Source: Oceanobacillus piezotolerans (GTDB taxonomy: Bacteria; Bacillota; Bacilli; Bacillales; Amphibacillaceae). From it: a DNA stretch of 64,000 bases. Where the stretch lies: assembly GCF_003665065.1 (NCBI RefSeq), contig NZ_RCHR01000010.1, forward strand, positions 20,778 through 84,777. The letters run 5' to 3'. A program made the translations under genes and the position numbers. This document shows positions 45,744 to 54,560 of the stretch, piece after piece. The notes below the pieces were generated by a model, which saw only the letters and a program-made list of their open reading frames with translations, ran no database searches and was not told the DNA's origin. Position 1 is the first letter of the stretch. Each line of letters starts with the position of its first letter.

Positions 45744-46109
45744 TTATTTAACTTCTACAGTAGCGCCTGCTTCTTCAAGTTTAGCTTTAACTTCTTCAGC
45801 TTCTTCTTTAGCAACGCCTTCTTTAATAGCCTTAGGAGCGTTATCTACTAATTCTTTAGCATCTTTAAGTCCTAGACCAGTGATTTCGCGTACAGCTTTA
45901 ACAACTTTAATCTTAGAAGCTCCAGCACTTTCAAGTACTACATCAAATTCAGTTTGCTCTGCAGCAGCGTCTCCACCTGCAGCTCCACCTGCAACTGCAA
46001 CTGGTGCAGCAGCTGTTACTCCAAATTCTTCTTCGATTGCTTTAACTAAATCATTTAATTCTAAAACTGACATTTCTTTAATTGCTGAAATCATTTCTTC
46101 TTTAGTCAT
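45744..46109 (-). CDS. rplL: 50S ribosomal protein L7/L12
   Basis: 121 residues. The N-terminal dimerisation helix region is followed by the Ala/Gly-rich hinge ([20 protein letters not shown]) and the factor-binding C-terminal domain ([24 protein letters not shown]). 69 bases after rplJ. Confidence 0.97.
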   Translation of the reverse strand: MTKEEMISAIKEMSVLELNDLVKAIEEEFGVTAAAPVAVAGGAAGGDAAAEQTEFDVVLESAGASKIKVVKAVREITGLGLKDAKELVDNAPKAIKEGVAKEEAEEVKAKLEEAGATVEVK

Positions 46110-46178
46110 GATTATATTTCCTCCTAATAGTTAATTATTTTTTAATTTATTTATTACATCACGAGCGTAGCTTTTAAC

Positions 46179-46679
46179 TTACGCGCCTTGTTCTTCTTTT
46201 TGTTCTGCAACTGCTTTTGTAACATAAGCAAAGTTGCGGATAGGTGCTTGTAGTACGCTAAGCAGCATAGAAACCATACCTTCGTAGTTTGGTAGATCTG
46301 CCAATTCCTTGATTTGCTCCATTGTAGCTACTTTACCTTCGATTACTCCACCTTTAAGTTCCAAAGCTTCATGATCTTTCGCAAAGTTTTTCAAGATTCT
46401 AGCAGGTGCTACAGTATCTTCTGCACTAAAAGCAATTGCCGTTGGTCCAACTAACGTATCGTTTAAGTCAGCTAGTTCAGCAGCTTCTGCAGCACGGCGT
46501 GTCATTGTGTTTTTATACACTTTGAATTCCACACCCGCTTCACGCAATTCCTTACGTAATGCTGTTACCTCACTAACGTCAAGTCCACGATAGTCAACTA
46601 CAACACTTGATTTACTGTTACGGAATTTATCCGTAATTTCTTCAACTAGTTGTTTTTTCTTTTCGATGATACTAGACAT
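46179..46679 (-). CDS. rplJ: 50S ribosomal protein L10
   Basis: 166 residues starting [19 protein letters not shown]; the longer frame from 46733 runs through the leader terminator and is rejected. The C-terminal helix that carries L12 dimers is [16 protein letters not shown]. It is preceded by a leader with its own terminator. Confidence 0.97.
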   Translation of the reverse strand: MSSIIEKKKQLVEEITDKFRNSKSSVVVDYRGLDVSEVTALRKELREAGVEFKVYKNTMTRRAAEAAELADLNDTLVGPTAIAFSAEDTVAPARILKNFAKDHEALELKGGVIEGKVATMEQIKELADLPNYEGMVSMLLSVLQAPIRNFAYVTKAVAEQKEEQGA

Positions 46680-46718
46680 TATTCCACCTCCTAATAGATT
46701 TTTTATACCGTATCCGAT

Positions 46719-46860
46719 TAAAAAAGCTCCCATGTAGACACGGGAGCTTTATATACAAACGACAGAATAACATTTAGATCTGTTTGTTTATAAACACCTC
46801 GGTAGGCTGATTAAGCTTGTCGCCCCTACTGTCTACGGTACAATATATTGTTTTAACAAC
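46719..46860 (-). promoter_or_regulatory. L10 leader with terminator upstream of rplJ
   Basis: The transcript between the promoter and rplJ carries a structured region with CTACC and GTAG pairs (46800-46850) and then an intrinsic terminator at 46719-46750 (AAGCTCCCG/CGGGAGCTT-type stem, T6) only 40 bases before the start codon. This fits the Firmicute L10 leader, in which the L10-L12 complex controls its operon. Fold inferred by eye. Confidence 0.8.
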
Positions 46861-46867
46861 AAGATGT

Positions 46868-46896
46868 ATTATATCTAGTTATTACGCAAATGTCAA
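46868..46896 (-). promoter_or_regulatory. Vegetative promoter of rplJ-rplL
   Basis: A consensus promoter: TTGACA (46891-46896), 17-base spacer, TATAAT (46868-46873). Confidence 0.88.
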
Positions 46897-46924
46897 TAGA
46901 TGTTAAACAAACAAAAATAACCAA

Positions 46925-47617
46925 TTAACGGAAGTTCGCTACATCCACTTTAATTCCAGGTCCCATTGTTGAAGCAATGGATACATTCTTCATGTATACA
47001 CCTTTTGCAGCTTGTGGTTTTACTTTCACGATTTGTTCAATAATCGCTGTTAAGTTATCCACTAACTTCTCATCTTCGAATGAGATTTTACCAACTGGAA
47101 CATGAATGTTTGAAGATTTATCTACACGATATTCTACTTTACCAGCTTTAATCTCTTTAATTGCTTTTTCAACATCAAATGTAACTGTTCCGGTTTTAGG
47201 GTTTGGCATTAAACCTTTAGGTCCTAATACACGTCCTAGTTTACCAACTTCAGCCATCATGTCTGGAGTTGCAACAATCACATCAAAATCGAACCAACCT
47301 TGGTTGATCTTGTTGATGAATTCAGAATCACCTACATAATCCGCTCCAGCTGCTTCAGCTTCTTTTGCCTTTTCGCCTTTTGCGAATACTAATACACGTT
47401 GTGTTTTACCAGTACCGTGCGGAAGTACCATAGCACCGCGGATTTGTTGATCTGCTTTCTTAGGATCTACTCCTAGACGGAATGCAACTTCTACAGTTTC
47501 ATCAAAGTTTGCTTTTGCTGTTTGTTTAACAAGCTCAACAGCTTCTTTTACTTCATAAGTTTTATTTCTATCAACAAGCTTTGCAGCTTCTTGAAATTTT
47601 TTACCTCTTTTAGCCAT
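46925..47617 (-). CDS. rplA: 50S ribosomal protein L1
   Basis: 230 residues. The family signature [14 protein letters not shown] is present. L1 forms the mobile stalk at the E site and in many bacteria represses the L11-L1 mRNA. It is 168 bases after rplK, with a terminator-like hairpin and a possible L1 site in between. Confidence 0.97.
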   Translation of the reverse strand: MAKRGKKFQEAAKLVDRNKTYEVKEAVELVKQTAKANFDETVEVAFRLGVDPKKADQQIRGAMVLPHGTGKTQRVLVFAKGEKAKEAEAAGADYVGDSEFINKINQGWFDFDVIVATPDMMAEVGKLGRVLGPKGLMPNPKTGTVTFDVEKAIKEIKAGKVEYRVDKSSNIHVPVGKISFEDEKLVDNLTAIIEQIVKVKPQAAKGVYMKNVSIASTMGPGIKVDVANFR

Positions 47618-47635
47618 TCTATATTTCCTCCTCTA

Positions 47636-47683
47636 TTGTGGTTATAACGGTAGTACCTCCCACTTATAAAAGCAAATAGCTTT
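47636..47683 (-). promoter_or_regulatory. Candidate L1-type mRNA control site before rplA
   Basis: A hairpin with CTTTT arms is followed by AGTGGGAGGTACTACC and then ACCACA, so that GTGG pairs with CCAC and GGTA with TACC. The same arrangement occurs before rplK at 48237-48283. Confidence 0.6.
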
Positions 47684-47720
47684 TATAAATCAGTGATGAA
47701 CAGCGTCATCACACTTCACG

Positions 47721-47746
47721 AAAAAGGTTGCGAAAGAGTCGCAACC
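47721..47746 (-). terminator. Terminator-like hairpin between rplK and rplA
   Basis: GGTTGCG/CGCAACC 7-bp stem with 7-base loop followed on the minus strand by five T. It probably limits readthrough from rplK into rplA. Confidence 0.75.
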
Positions 47747-47785
47747 CATTACCGTATTTAAATAAATTAAAACCGAGTTCAAGAA

Positions 47786-48211
47786 TTAGTCTTCAATGAC
47801 AATTCCCATACTTCTAGCAGTACCTTCAACCATACGCATAGCTGATTCAACATTAGCTGCGTTTAAGTCTGGCATTTTTGATTCTGCAATCTCTCTAACT
47901 TTATCGCGTTTGAGTGTAGCGACCTTATTACTGTTTGGCTCACCTGAACCTGATTCAATACCAGCTGCTTTTTTCAATAGTACAGCTGCAGGTGGAGTTT
48001 TAGTAATAAATGTAAATGAACGGTCTTCAAATACCGTAATTTCTACTGGAATAATCAATCCCGCTTGTTCTTGTGTACGCGCGTTAAATTCTTTACAGAA
48101 TCCCATGATATTAACACCTGCTTGACCTAGCGCCGGTCCTACCGGTGGTGCTGGGTTAGCTTTACCAGCTGGGATTTGTAATTTAACTACTTTAATTACT
48201 TTTTTAGCCAC
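47786..48211 (-). CDS. rplK: 50S ribosomal protein L11
   Basis: 141 residues. GTG start at 48211 with AAGGAGGTG 6 bases upstream ([20 protein letters not shown]); the in-frame ATG three codons earlier lies at the ribosome site. The signature is [22 protein letters not shown]11 binds the GTPase centre of 23S rRNA. Confidence 0.97.
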   Translation of the reverse strand: MAKKVIKVVKLQIPAGKANPAPPVGPALGQAGVNIMGFCKEFNARTQEQAGLIIPVEITVFEDRSFTFITKTPPAAVLLKKAAGIESGSGEPNSNKVATLKRDKVREIAESKMPDLNAANVESAMRMVEGTARSMGIVIED

Positions 48212-48236
48212 GTGACACACCTCCTTAAGTCCGTGA

Positions 48237-48283
48237 TGTGGTAATAGGGTAATACCCTCCCACTCATTTTAAAAGCTCATAAG
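48237..48283 (-). promoter_or_regulatory. Candidate L1-type mRNA control site before rplK
   Basis: GCTCTTATGAGC hairpin, then GAGTGGGAGGGTATTACC and ACCACA, 25 bases before the rplK start. It shares AGTGGGAGG, TA.TACC and ACCACA with the site before rplA. Confidence 0.6.
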
Positions 48284-48301
48284 AGCATGAATAACATAGG
48301 A

Positions 48302-48330
48302 ATTTTATCATGAAAGTGAAAATAATGCAA
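48302..48330 (-). promoter_or_regulatory. Vegetative promoter of rplK(-rplA)
   Basis: -35 TTGCAT (48325-48330), 17-base spacer, -10 TAAAAT (48302-48307); the leader to rplK would be about 85 bases. The rest of the 313-base nusG-rplK gap shows only weak hairpins. Confidence 0.7.
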
Positions 48331-48524
48331 GGCCTTGTCAAATTTTTATCGCAGGCCAACTTACTGTAAGGCCCTTGACGAGAAGAATTCGAGCATCAAA
48401 CAAGAATTGTAAGTGAGGGACTGACAGTCGGCAGGGATGGAAAGAAGCCCCCACTTTGTGCAGTTTCACTTTATCACGTTTTAATTTGAGCTATTACGCT
48501 CAGCCTTACCCAGCTCCCATGGAG

Positions 48525-49058
48525 TTAAATCTTTTCTACCTGTGAGAAATCCAACTCAACCGGAGTTTCACGTCCAAACATATTAACATGCACTTTTAGT
48601 TTTTGCTTATCAATATCGATCTGTTCTATCGTTCCAGTAAAGTCAGAAAATGGACCTTCTTTTACTCTTACATTCTCTTTCACTTCAAAGTCAACTTCAA
48701 CACGCGGCGCCTCGACACCCATACGTTTCAACAGAGTATCCACCTCGTCGGGTAATAACGGAGTAGGTTTAGAACCATGCCCGCTTGAACCCACGAACCC
48801 TGTCACACCTGGTGTATTGCGCACGACATACCAAGAGTCATCTGTCATAATCATCTCTGTTAATACATAACCAGGGAAAAACTTTTTCTTAACTACCTTT
48901 TTCTTCCCGTTTTTAATTTCTGTTTCCTCTTCTTCTGGTACAATGACGCGGAAAATCTTATCTTCCATCCCCATTGTTTCTACACGTTTCTCTAAATTCA
49001 TTCTTACTTTGTTCTCATAACCGGAGTACGTGTGTACAACATACCATTTTTTCTCCAT
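48525..49058 (-). CDS. nusG: Transcription termination/antitermination factor NusG
   Basis: 177 residues. The NGN domain ([21 protein letters not shown], then [29 protein letters not shown]) is followed by the KOW domain ([17 protein letters not shown]). It binds RNA polymerase and S10/Rho. 172 bases after secE, with a terminator between. Confidence 0.97.
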   Translation of the reverse strand: MEKKWYVVHTYSGYENKVRMNLEKRVETMGMEDKIFRVIVPEEEETEIKNGKKKVVKKKFFPGYVLTEMIMTDDSWYVVRNTPGVTGFVGSSGHGSKPTPLLPDEVDTLLKRMGVEAPRVEVDFEVKENVRVKEGPFSDFTGTIEQIDIDKQKLKVHVNMFGRETPVELDFSQVEKI

Positions 49059-49143
49059 TCAAGCAGGACAATGCGCTTGCCCTTCCCTCCCTTTCATAAC
49101 AATATAATAACCATTTATTATAGAATAATTTTTTGCAATTTAA

Positions 49144-49168
49144 AAAACCCGTTTATAAAGCGGGTTTT
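49144..49168 (-). terminator. Hairpin terminator between secE and nusG
   Basis: AAAACCCG/CGGGTTTT 8-bp stem with a 9-base loop, followed on the minus strand by TTTAAATT. It may be partly read through, since no strong nusG promoter is seen. Confidence 0.75.
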
Positions 49169-49230
49169 GCTAAAAAGAGTAATATTCATAAACATTATAG
49201 CATAATCATAACATAATTATTCAAAAACAA

Positions 49231-49398
49231 TTATAAGAAGTTTAATCCAAATGAAATAATCGAGTCAACTATCATAAAGAAGATTGCCATAAATACAACA
49301 GATGTAATAACAATAATTGTATAATTTGTTAACTCTTTTCCTTTTGGCCAACTAACCTTTTTCATTTCTTTTGAAACATTTTTCAAGAACTTAAACAA
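49231..49398 (-). CDS. secE: Preprotein translocase subunit SecE
   Basis: 55 residues with one membrane segment (TIIVITSVVFMAIFFMIVDS) and the SecY-binding amphipathic helix KEMKKVSWPKGKEL. The start is taken as TTG at 49398, because GGGGGG lies 7 bases upstream; the ATG at 49419 lies before it. 34 bases after rpmG. Confidence 0.95.
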   Translation of the reverse strand: MFKFLKNVSKEMKKVSWPKGKELTNYTIIVITSVVFMAIFFMIVDSIISFGLNFL

Positions 49399-49432
49399 GG
49401 TTGTACCCCCCAACTCCATCTAAATACACTAA

Positions 49433-49579
49433 CTACTTTGTTTCGCGATGCAATGTATGTTTCCCACATGTTTTACAATATTTCCGTACTTCTAAACGAG
49501 TTGAATTTGTGGATACATTTTTGTTTGTTGAATAGTTTCTACTGGAACAAACCGCACACGCTAAGGTTACTTTATTCAT
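49433..49579 (-). CDS. rpmG: 50S ribosomal protein L33, zinc type
   Basis: Found by reading the minus strand: 48 residues, [20 protein letters not shown], then [20 protein letters not shown] to the stop. CAVC and CKTC form the zinc site (the C+ form). An ATG three codons upstream (49588) sits too near AAGGGGG. It precedes secE, the usual bacillary position. Confidence 0.93.
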   Translation of the reverse strand: MNKVTLACAVCSSRNYSTNKNVSTNSTRLEVRKYCKTCGKHTLHRETK

Positions 49580-49618
49580 CTTCACCATGTCCCCCTTTAT
49601 CAGAGGTTATCCAAATAT

Positions 49619-49648
49619 AATGTAGCATGCCTTTACTTATTATGTCAA
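49619..49648 (-). promoter_or_regulatory. Promoter of rpmG-secE-nusG
   Basis: -35 TTGACA (49643-49648), 18-base spacer, -10 TACATT (49619-49624). Confidence 0.65.
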
Positions 49649-49702
49649 CGCTCTAAAAACACTGATACCTCTGTTTTACAATACGGAGTGTAGGGAGTTA
49701 TG

Positions 49703-50356
49703 TTAGTATTTCATTTCTTTCGCTTCCATTAACTGTTCTAATTTCCGTTTCACTCGTTGTAAGGCGTTATCAATTGATTTGACATGGCGTTTTAATTCTA
49801 CAGAGATTTCTTGGTACGTGCGACCATCTATATAGAGTCTTAGCACTTGCTTTTCTAATTCACTTAATAGCTCTGAAAGCTTAAGCTCCATGTCGCTCAT
49901 TTTTTCTCGATTAACGAGCAGTTCCTGCGGGTCAGCCACTTGTGTGCCGGCAATCACATCTAGCAGCGTCCGATCTGACTCTTCATCATATATCGGCTTA
50001 TCTAAAGACACGTATGAATTCAAAGGGATATGTTTCTGCCTCGTAGCGGTTTTTATCGCTGTGATAATTTGCCTAGTAATACACAGTTCTGCAAACGCTT
50101 TAAATGAAGACAGCTTGTCCCCGTCATAATCTCTTATCGCCTTATAAAGTCCAATCATCCCTTCTTGAATGATATCCTCTTTATCAGCCCCGATTAAGAA
50201 ATAAGTCCTTGCCTTCGCTCTTACAAAGTTTCTGTACTTATTAATTAAGTAATCAAGGGCATGACTGCTTCCTTGATGAATAAGATTTATGATCTCTTCA
50301 TCATCAAGCTGCTCTATATTGTATTTATCGTCCATGTTAGTTTGCTCGATACTCAA
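49703..50356 (-). CDS. sigH: RNA polymerase sigma factor SigH
   Basis: 217 residues. Region 2 is ALDYLINKYRNFVRAKARTYFLIGADKEDIIQEGMIGLYKAI and region 4 has the helix-turn-helix near YQEISVELKRHVKSIDNALQRVKRK. The start is TTG at 50356 with GGAGGT 7 bases upstream. In bacilli SigH turns on early sporulation and competence genes. It has its own vegetative promoter. Confidence 0.95.
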   Translation of the reverse strand: MSIEQTNMDDKYNIEQLDDEEIINLIHQGSSHALDYLINKYRNFVRAKARTYFLIGADKEDIIQEGMIGLYKAIRDYDGDKLSSFKAFAELCITRQIITAIKTATRQKHIPLNSYVSLDKPIYDEESDRTLLDVIAGTQVADPQELLVNREKMSDMELKLSELLSELEKQVLRLYIDGRTYQEISVELKRHVKSIDNALQRVKRKLEQLMEAKEMKY

Positions 50357-50393
50357 GATGATAACCTCCAAGCTTGCAGTCACTTTAGGAAAT

Positions 50394-50423
50394 ATTATAC
50401 AGGACAGGTTCAGATACCGTCAA
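50394..50423 (-). promoter_or_regulatory. Vegetative promoter of sigH
   Basis: -35 TTGACG (50418-50423), 18-base spacer, -10 TATAAT (50394-50399). In B. subtilis this promoter is the AbrB target; no AbrB site can be called by eye. Confidence 0.8.
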
Positions 50424-50481
50424 TATACCGTGTGGCTACTTTTATGAAAAATAATGAAAAAAAATACTTTTTTGACAAATG

Positions 50482-50991
50482 TTACATCTCTCCACGTCTC
50501 ATTCGCTCAAACTTTTCAAGTATCTCTTTATCTAAATGTATTTTGGATTGTGGCTTCATCTCTTTGTGTGTTTGAATGTTCTCTTTTATTTGACGTTCAA
50601 TATCCTGTAACTCCAGGTATAACTCTCTAGCAGACTTCCTTAGCGCACCTTGGCCAAAGATCGTGCGTTGTTCGGCATAATCTGATGTAGCTACATACAC
50701 TTGTGTTTTTACGTTCTTCAGTTTTTTTACAAGTTTTTCAATACATTCATCTGCCGTTTCTTTCTCCTTGGTATAAATGATTTCAACTTTAGAGGCTTTT
50801 AACTTGCTCTCCATTCCCCTTACATAATAAGCATCGAAAACAATAATCACGCGATGGCCGGAATAAGCTTGATACTCAGCCATTAACTCAATTAGGCGAT
50901 CGCGTGCTTGCCCAATATCTATTTCCCTTAATTTCTCAAGCTCATTCCATGCTCCTATCATATTGTATCCATCGACAACCACAATGACCAT
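50482..50991 (-). CDS. rae1: NYN-domain ribosome-associated endoribonuclease (Rae1/YacP)
   Basis: 169 residues. The NYN/PIN-like fold begins IVVVDGYNMIGAW with the acidic pocket residues (D7, then D in VIIVFDAYYVRG) and YVATSDYAEQ. In B. subtilis Rae1 cleaves mRNA in the ribosomal A site. It begins at the last base of the rlmB stop. Confidence 0.92.
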   Translation of the reverse strand: MVIVVVDGYNMIGAWNELEKLREIDIGQARDRLIELMAEYQAYSGHRVIIVFDAYYVRGMESKLKASKVEIIYTKEKETADECIEKLVKKLKNVKTQVYVATSDYAEQRTIFGQGALRKSARELYLELQDIERQIKENIQTHKEMKPQSKIHLDKEILEKFERMRRGEM

Positions 50992-51746
50992 TATGAATCA
51001 CCCAGAGGATACCTTTTTCGAAATACTTCATAAAGAAGTAAACTGCAAGCTACTGATGCGTTTAGAGAAGAAACCTTTCCTTTCATAGGAAGACTTACCG
51101 TCCAATCGCACTTTTTCCTTACTAACCGGCTCATTCCCTTCCCTTCATTCCCGATTACAAGTGCTATAGGCAGGGTCCCATCCAGTTGGCGATAATCTTC
51201 TGTTGCTTCTGCTTCTGTTCCTACAATCCATACATTTCTTTCCTTCAACTCATCTATCGTGTTGGCGATATTGGTTACTCTTGTTACCGGGATATGCTCC
51301 ATAGCGCCCGCTGCAGTCTTGGCCACTGTCGCAGTGAGTCCCACCGATCTTCGCTTCGGTATGATAACTCCATGGGCTCCTGTTGCATCAGCGGTACGTA
51401 AGATAGAACCCAAATTATGTGGATCCTCCAACTCGTCCAATATGATAAAAAACGGATCTTCTTGCTTCTGTTCGGCGTGCTCAAACAACTCATCTAGTGA
51501 TGCGTATTGATAGGATGCAACATAAGCAATGACACCTTGGTGATTCTCTGAAGTCATTTGATCTAATTTATTTCGTGGCACCTTCTGCAGAATGGTACCT
51601 GCTTCTCTCGCTAATTGCCCAAGCTTTCCTAGTGAATTCGGATTTAATTGTTCAGAAACCAATACCTTATTTACGGAACGACCAGATTTTAATGCCTCTA
51701 TAACAGGGTTCTTTCCAATAATCATTTCTTGATCCACTTTATTCAC
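50991..51746 (-). CDS. rlmB: 23S rRNA 2'-O-methyltransferase RlmB (TrmH family)
   Basis: 251 residues. The N-terminal substrate domain (IIGKNPVIEALKSGRSVNKVLV) leads to the SPOUT domain with LEDPHNLGSILRTADATG, LVIGNEGKGMSRLVRKKCD and SLNASVACSLLLYE. The homologue in E. coli methylates G2251. It starts GTG and overlaps mrnC by 8 bases. Confidence 0.93.
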   Translation of the reverse strand: MNKVDQEMIIGKNPVIEALKSGRSVNKVLVSEQLNPNSLGKLGQLAREAGTILQKVPRNKLDQMTSENHQGVIAYVASYQYASLDELFEHAEQKQEDPFFIILDELEDPHNLGSILRTADATGAHGVIIPKRRSVGLTATVAKTAAGAMEHIPVTRVTNIANTIDELKERNVWIVGTEAEATEDYRQLDGTLPIALVIGNEGKGMSRLVRKKCDWTVSLPMKGKVSSLNASVACSLLLYEVFRKRYPLGDS

Positions 51747-52137
51747 TCCTTCCTTCTATAAAGTTTACAGCTTTCCTTAAAAGTTCTTCCAATCTATCCT
51801 CATTTTCATCTAAATAATGATAGCCTATTAACGCCTCAAAGGCTGTAGAATACCTATAAGTTTGTACGGAGATGTTCTTAGGAGTAGAACCAGACTTGGC
51901 ATTTCTTCCGCGAGCAACTACTTTTGCTTCCTCGTCTGATAAAATTCCTATATCTAGCCAATGCAGGATTACCTTTGCCTGAGCTTTTCCAGAAACAAAG
52001 GTAATCGCGGATTGATGCAGATTATTTGGTTTAACTTGACCACTCTTTAGTAAATGTTCCCTGACATAAACCTCATAAATAGCATCCCCCATATAGGCAA
52101 GACTTAAGCTTTTCATCTGTTTTACATCTAATTTCAT
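51739..52137 (-). CDS. mrnC: Mini-ribonuclease III
   Basis: 132 residues from the ATG at 52137 (MKLDVKQMKSLSLAYMGDAIYEVYVREHL). It has the RNase III catalytic helix with D in AYMGDAIYE but no dsRNA-binding domain. It trims 23S rRNA ends. It is 4 bases after cysS. Confidence 0.95.
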   Translation of the reverse strand: MKLDVKQMKSLSLAYMGDAIYEVYVREHLLKSGQVKPNNLHQSAITFVSGKAQAKVILHWLDIGILSDEEAKVVARGRNAKSGSTPKNISVQTYRYSTAFEALIGYHYLDENEDRLEELLRKAVNFIEGRSE

Positions 52138-52141
52138 CCAT

Positions 52142-53545
52142 CTAGCCTCTTTTCCAACGCACACCTTGTGGGGTATCTTCTAAAATAATCCCACGGTCCT
52201 TTAACATATCTCTTATCTCATCTGCGCGGGCAAAGTTTCGATTCTTTCTAGCTTCATTTCTTTCTTCGATTAATTCCTCAATTTCTTCATCCAATAACTT
52301 CGCTTCTTTATCCTCTGTCATTTCAATACCAAGGACTTCAAGCATGGTGGAAAATGCTTTTTGAAAAGCATTGATCACCTCGATTGAGGTTTGATCTAAC
52401 TGCAGGTAGACGTTTGTTTCTTTTGTTAATTCAAACAAGACAGATATTGCATTAGCAGTATTAAAATCATCATCCATTTCAGCTTCAAACTGCTTCTTAA
52501 ATCGATGGATTTTTTCTAACCAATCCTTTTGATCGACTAAGTTCAAACTGGATGCCTTCCGATGTTCTAAGTTAAAGTAGGCTGTTTTAATACGATCAAA
52601 GCTATTTTCAGCATTCTCAAGTAATTCCTCTGTAAAATTAATAGGATTTCTATAGTGCACACTTAACATAAAGAAACGAATCACTTTCGGATTGTGCCTC
52701 TCAAGCAACTCTCTAGTGAGTACGAAATTGCCAAGTGATTTGGACATTTTTTCATTATTTATATTAATATACCCATTATGCATCCAATAGTTAGCAAAAG
52801 TTTTTTCATTTTTTGCTTCGGACTGTGCAATTTCATTTTCATGATGCGGGAAGGTTAAGTCTTGCCCGCCGGCATGAATATCTATCGTATCGCCTAAATA
52901 TTTCTTTGCCATTGCAGAGCATTCGATATGCCAGCCAGGGCGGCCTTTACCCCAAGGTGAGCTCCAGGAAATTTCACCTTCTTTAGCCTGCTTCCATAAA
53001 GCAAAATCTAGTGGATCATCCTTTTTCTCTCCGATTTGAATTCTTGCACCAGACCTGAGCTCATCAATGGATTGATGTGATAATTTACCATATCCATCAA
53101 ATGCTCGTGGTTTAAAATAAACATCGCCATCGACCTCATATGCAAAACCCTTTTCAATAAGATCATCGATAAAAGCTATAATATCTTCCATTGTTTCCAT
53201 TACACGTGGGTTGTGCGTTGCCTTCTTCACTCCTAGAGCCCCGACATCCTCTAAATATGCTTGAATATATTTATTGGCAATGGAAGATACTTCTTCTCCT
53301 GACTCATTTGCAGTTCTGATAATCTTATCATCCACATCTGTAAAATTTAATACGTAATTAACATCAAAACCCTTGTACTCTAGATATCTGCGCACGGTAT
53401 CAAAGACAATTGCAGGGCGAGCATTTCCAATGTGAATATAATTATACACAGTTGGACCACATACATACATGCGCACTTTCCCTTCTTCTATAGGAACAAA
53501 GTCATTTTTCTCTCGAGTAAGGCTATTATAAATTTTAATTGACAT
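52142..53545 (-). CDS. cysS: Cysteinyl-tRNA synthetase
   Basis: 467 residues from ATG 53545 ([16 protein letters not shown]). The zinc Cys is in [18 protein letters not shown] (HIGH motif as HIGN) and KMSKS is in [11 protein letters not shown]. It overlaps the cysE end by 11 bases; both are read from the Cys T-box leader. Confidence 0.97.
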   Translation of the reverse strand: MSIKIYNSLTREKNDFVPIEEGKVRMYVCGPTVYNYIHIGNARPAIVFDTVRRYLEYKGFDVNYVLNFTDVDDKIIRTANESGEEVSSIANKYIQAYLEDVGALGVKKATHNPRVMETMEDIIAFIDDLIEKGFAYEVDGDVYFKPRAFDGYGKLSHQSIDELRSGARIQIGEKKDDPLDFALWKQAKEGEISWSSPWGKGRPGWHIECSAMAKKYLGDTIDIHAGGQDLTFPHHENEIAQSEAKNEKTFANYWMHNGYININNEKMSKSLGNFVLTRELLERHNPKVIRFFMLSVHYRNPINFTEELLENAENSFDRIKTAYFNLEHRKASSLNLVDQKDWLEKIHRFKKQFEAEMDDDFNTANAISVLFELTKETNVYLQLDQTSIEVINAFQKAFSTMLEVLGIEMTEDKEAKLLDEEIEELIEERNEARKNRNFARADEIRDMLKDRGIILEDTPQGVRWKRG

Positions 53546-54197
53546 TTGAGTGGCTCCTTTCTTTCTCTCTTTCAAGTTCTGATTTTAATTTGTCTATTTC
53601 TGCTTGCATTTGTTTTAGTTTATCTGCAACGGGATCTGGAAGATTATGATGATCAAGATCCCTTCTAACCTTTACCCCATCTTGTATGACAATTCTCCCT
53701 GGCACCCCAACTACTGTACAATTATCCGGTACATCCTTTACTACTACAGCACCCCCGCCTACCTTAGAATTCTCCCCAATTGTAATCGAGCCTAATACTT
53801 TAGCTCCCGTAGAAATAAGGGCATTATCTTTAATAGTAGGATGGCGCTTCCCCTTCTCTTTTCCTGTTCCGCCAAGTGTGACCCCTTGAAATATCGTAAC
53901 GTTATCTCCAATCTCACACGTTTCTCCAATAACAACTCCCATTCCATGGTCGATAAAGAACCTTCTTCCTATCTTGGCGCCAGGATGGATTTCAATTCCT
54001 GTGAAAAAACGACTGATTTGGGAAATAACCCTGGCAATAAAAAATAATTTCTTTCTAAAAAAAACATGTGCAATGCGATGTGCCCAAATTGCATGCAATC
54101 CTGAATAGGTGAGAAACACTTCAACGTACGTTCTGGCTGCTGGGTCTTGTTCGAATACAACATCCATATCCTCTTTCATTCGTTTCAAGATCTTCAA
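53535..54197 (-). CDS. cysE: Serine O-acetyltransferase
   Basis: 220 residues from TTG 54197 ([24 protein letters not shown]), picked because GGGAGGAGGG is 8-9 bases upstream. The N-terminal helices are followed by the left-handed beta-helix ([35 protein letters not shown]) with the catalytic DH pair. It makes O-acetylserine for cysteine synthesis. Confidence 0.95.
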   Translation of the reverse strand: MKILKRMKEDMDVVFEQDPAARTYVEVFLTYSGLHAIWAHRIAHVFFRKKLFFIARVISQISRFFTGIEIHPGAKIGRRFFIDHGMGVVIGETCEIGDNVTIFQGVTLGGTGKEKGKRHPTIKDNALISTGAKVLGSITIGENSKVGGGAVVVKDVPDNCTVVGVPGRIVIQDGVKVRRDLDHHNLPDPVADKLKQMQAEIDKLKSELEREKERSHSNVN

Positions 54198-54221
54198 CTT
54201 TCTTGCCCTCCTCCCGAATAA

Positions 54222-54465
54222 TAAAAAAACGTCTCTGTGCATATACACAGAGACGTTTCTAACGCGGTCCCACTCTGTTTGGAGAATAAAAGACTCCCAA
54301 CTTTGCTCTCATAACGGTAGAGGACCGCTGCTATGTACTAATTACTTTCCATAACAGACTCCAAGGGGCACTTCAGAAACGGTGCTAAAAATCACTCGCA
54401 GCCAAGTGGTGATTCTCTCTGAGTTAGCAGAGCGTTTCTTACTTTCCCTTATCAACGTTCAGTTT
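54222..54465 (-). promoter_or_regulatory. T-box riboswitch, cysteine specifier
   Basis: The T-box sequence AGAGTGGGACCGCG lies at about 54264-54277, followed by the terminator AACGTCTCTGTG/CACAGAGACGTT and T7 (54224-54256). In stem I the base AAGGG/CCCTT flanks a loop whose 3' side ends in TGC (54368-54370), a Cys codon, just before the CCCC. Uncharged tRNA-Cys should prevent termination and turn on cysE-cysS. Confidence 0.9.
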
Positions 54466-54531
54466 ATTTTTAAGAAGTCCAAAAAAGCCGGTAAAACTCT
54501 CTTTTGAACACTGACTATTTGTATTTACTAT

Positions 54532-54560
54532 ATTATACGCGAGCTAAAATGTGAATCTTT
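54532..54560 (-). promoter_or_regulatory. Promoter of the Cys T-box operon
   Basis: A perfect -10 TATAAT (54532-54537); the -35 (TAAAGA, 54556-54561) is weak at 18 bases. It overlaps the end of gltX. Confidence 0.55.
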
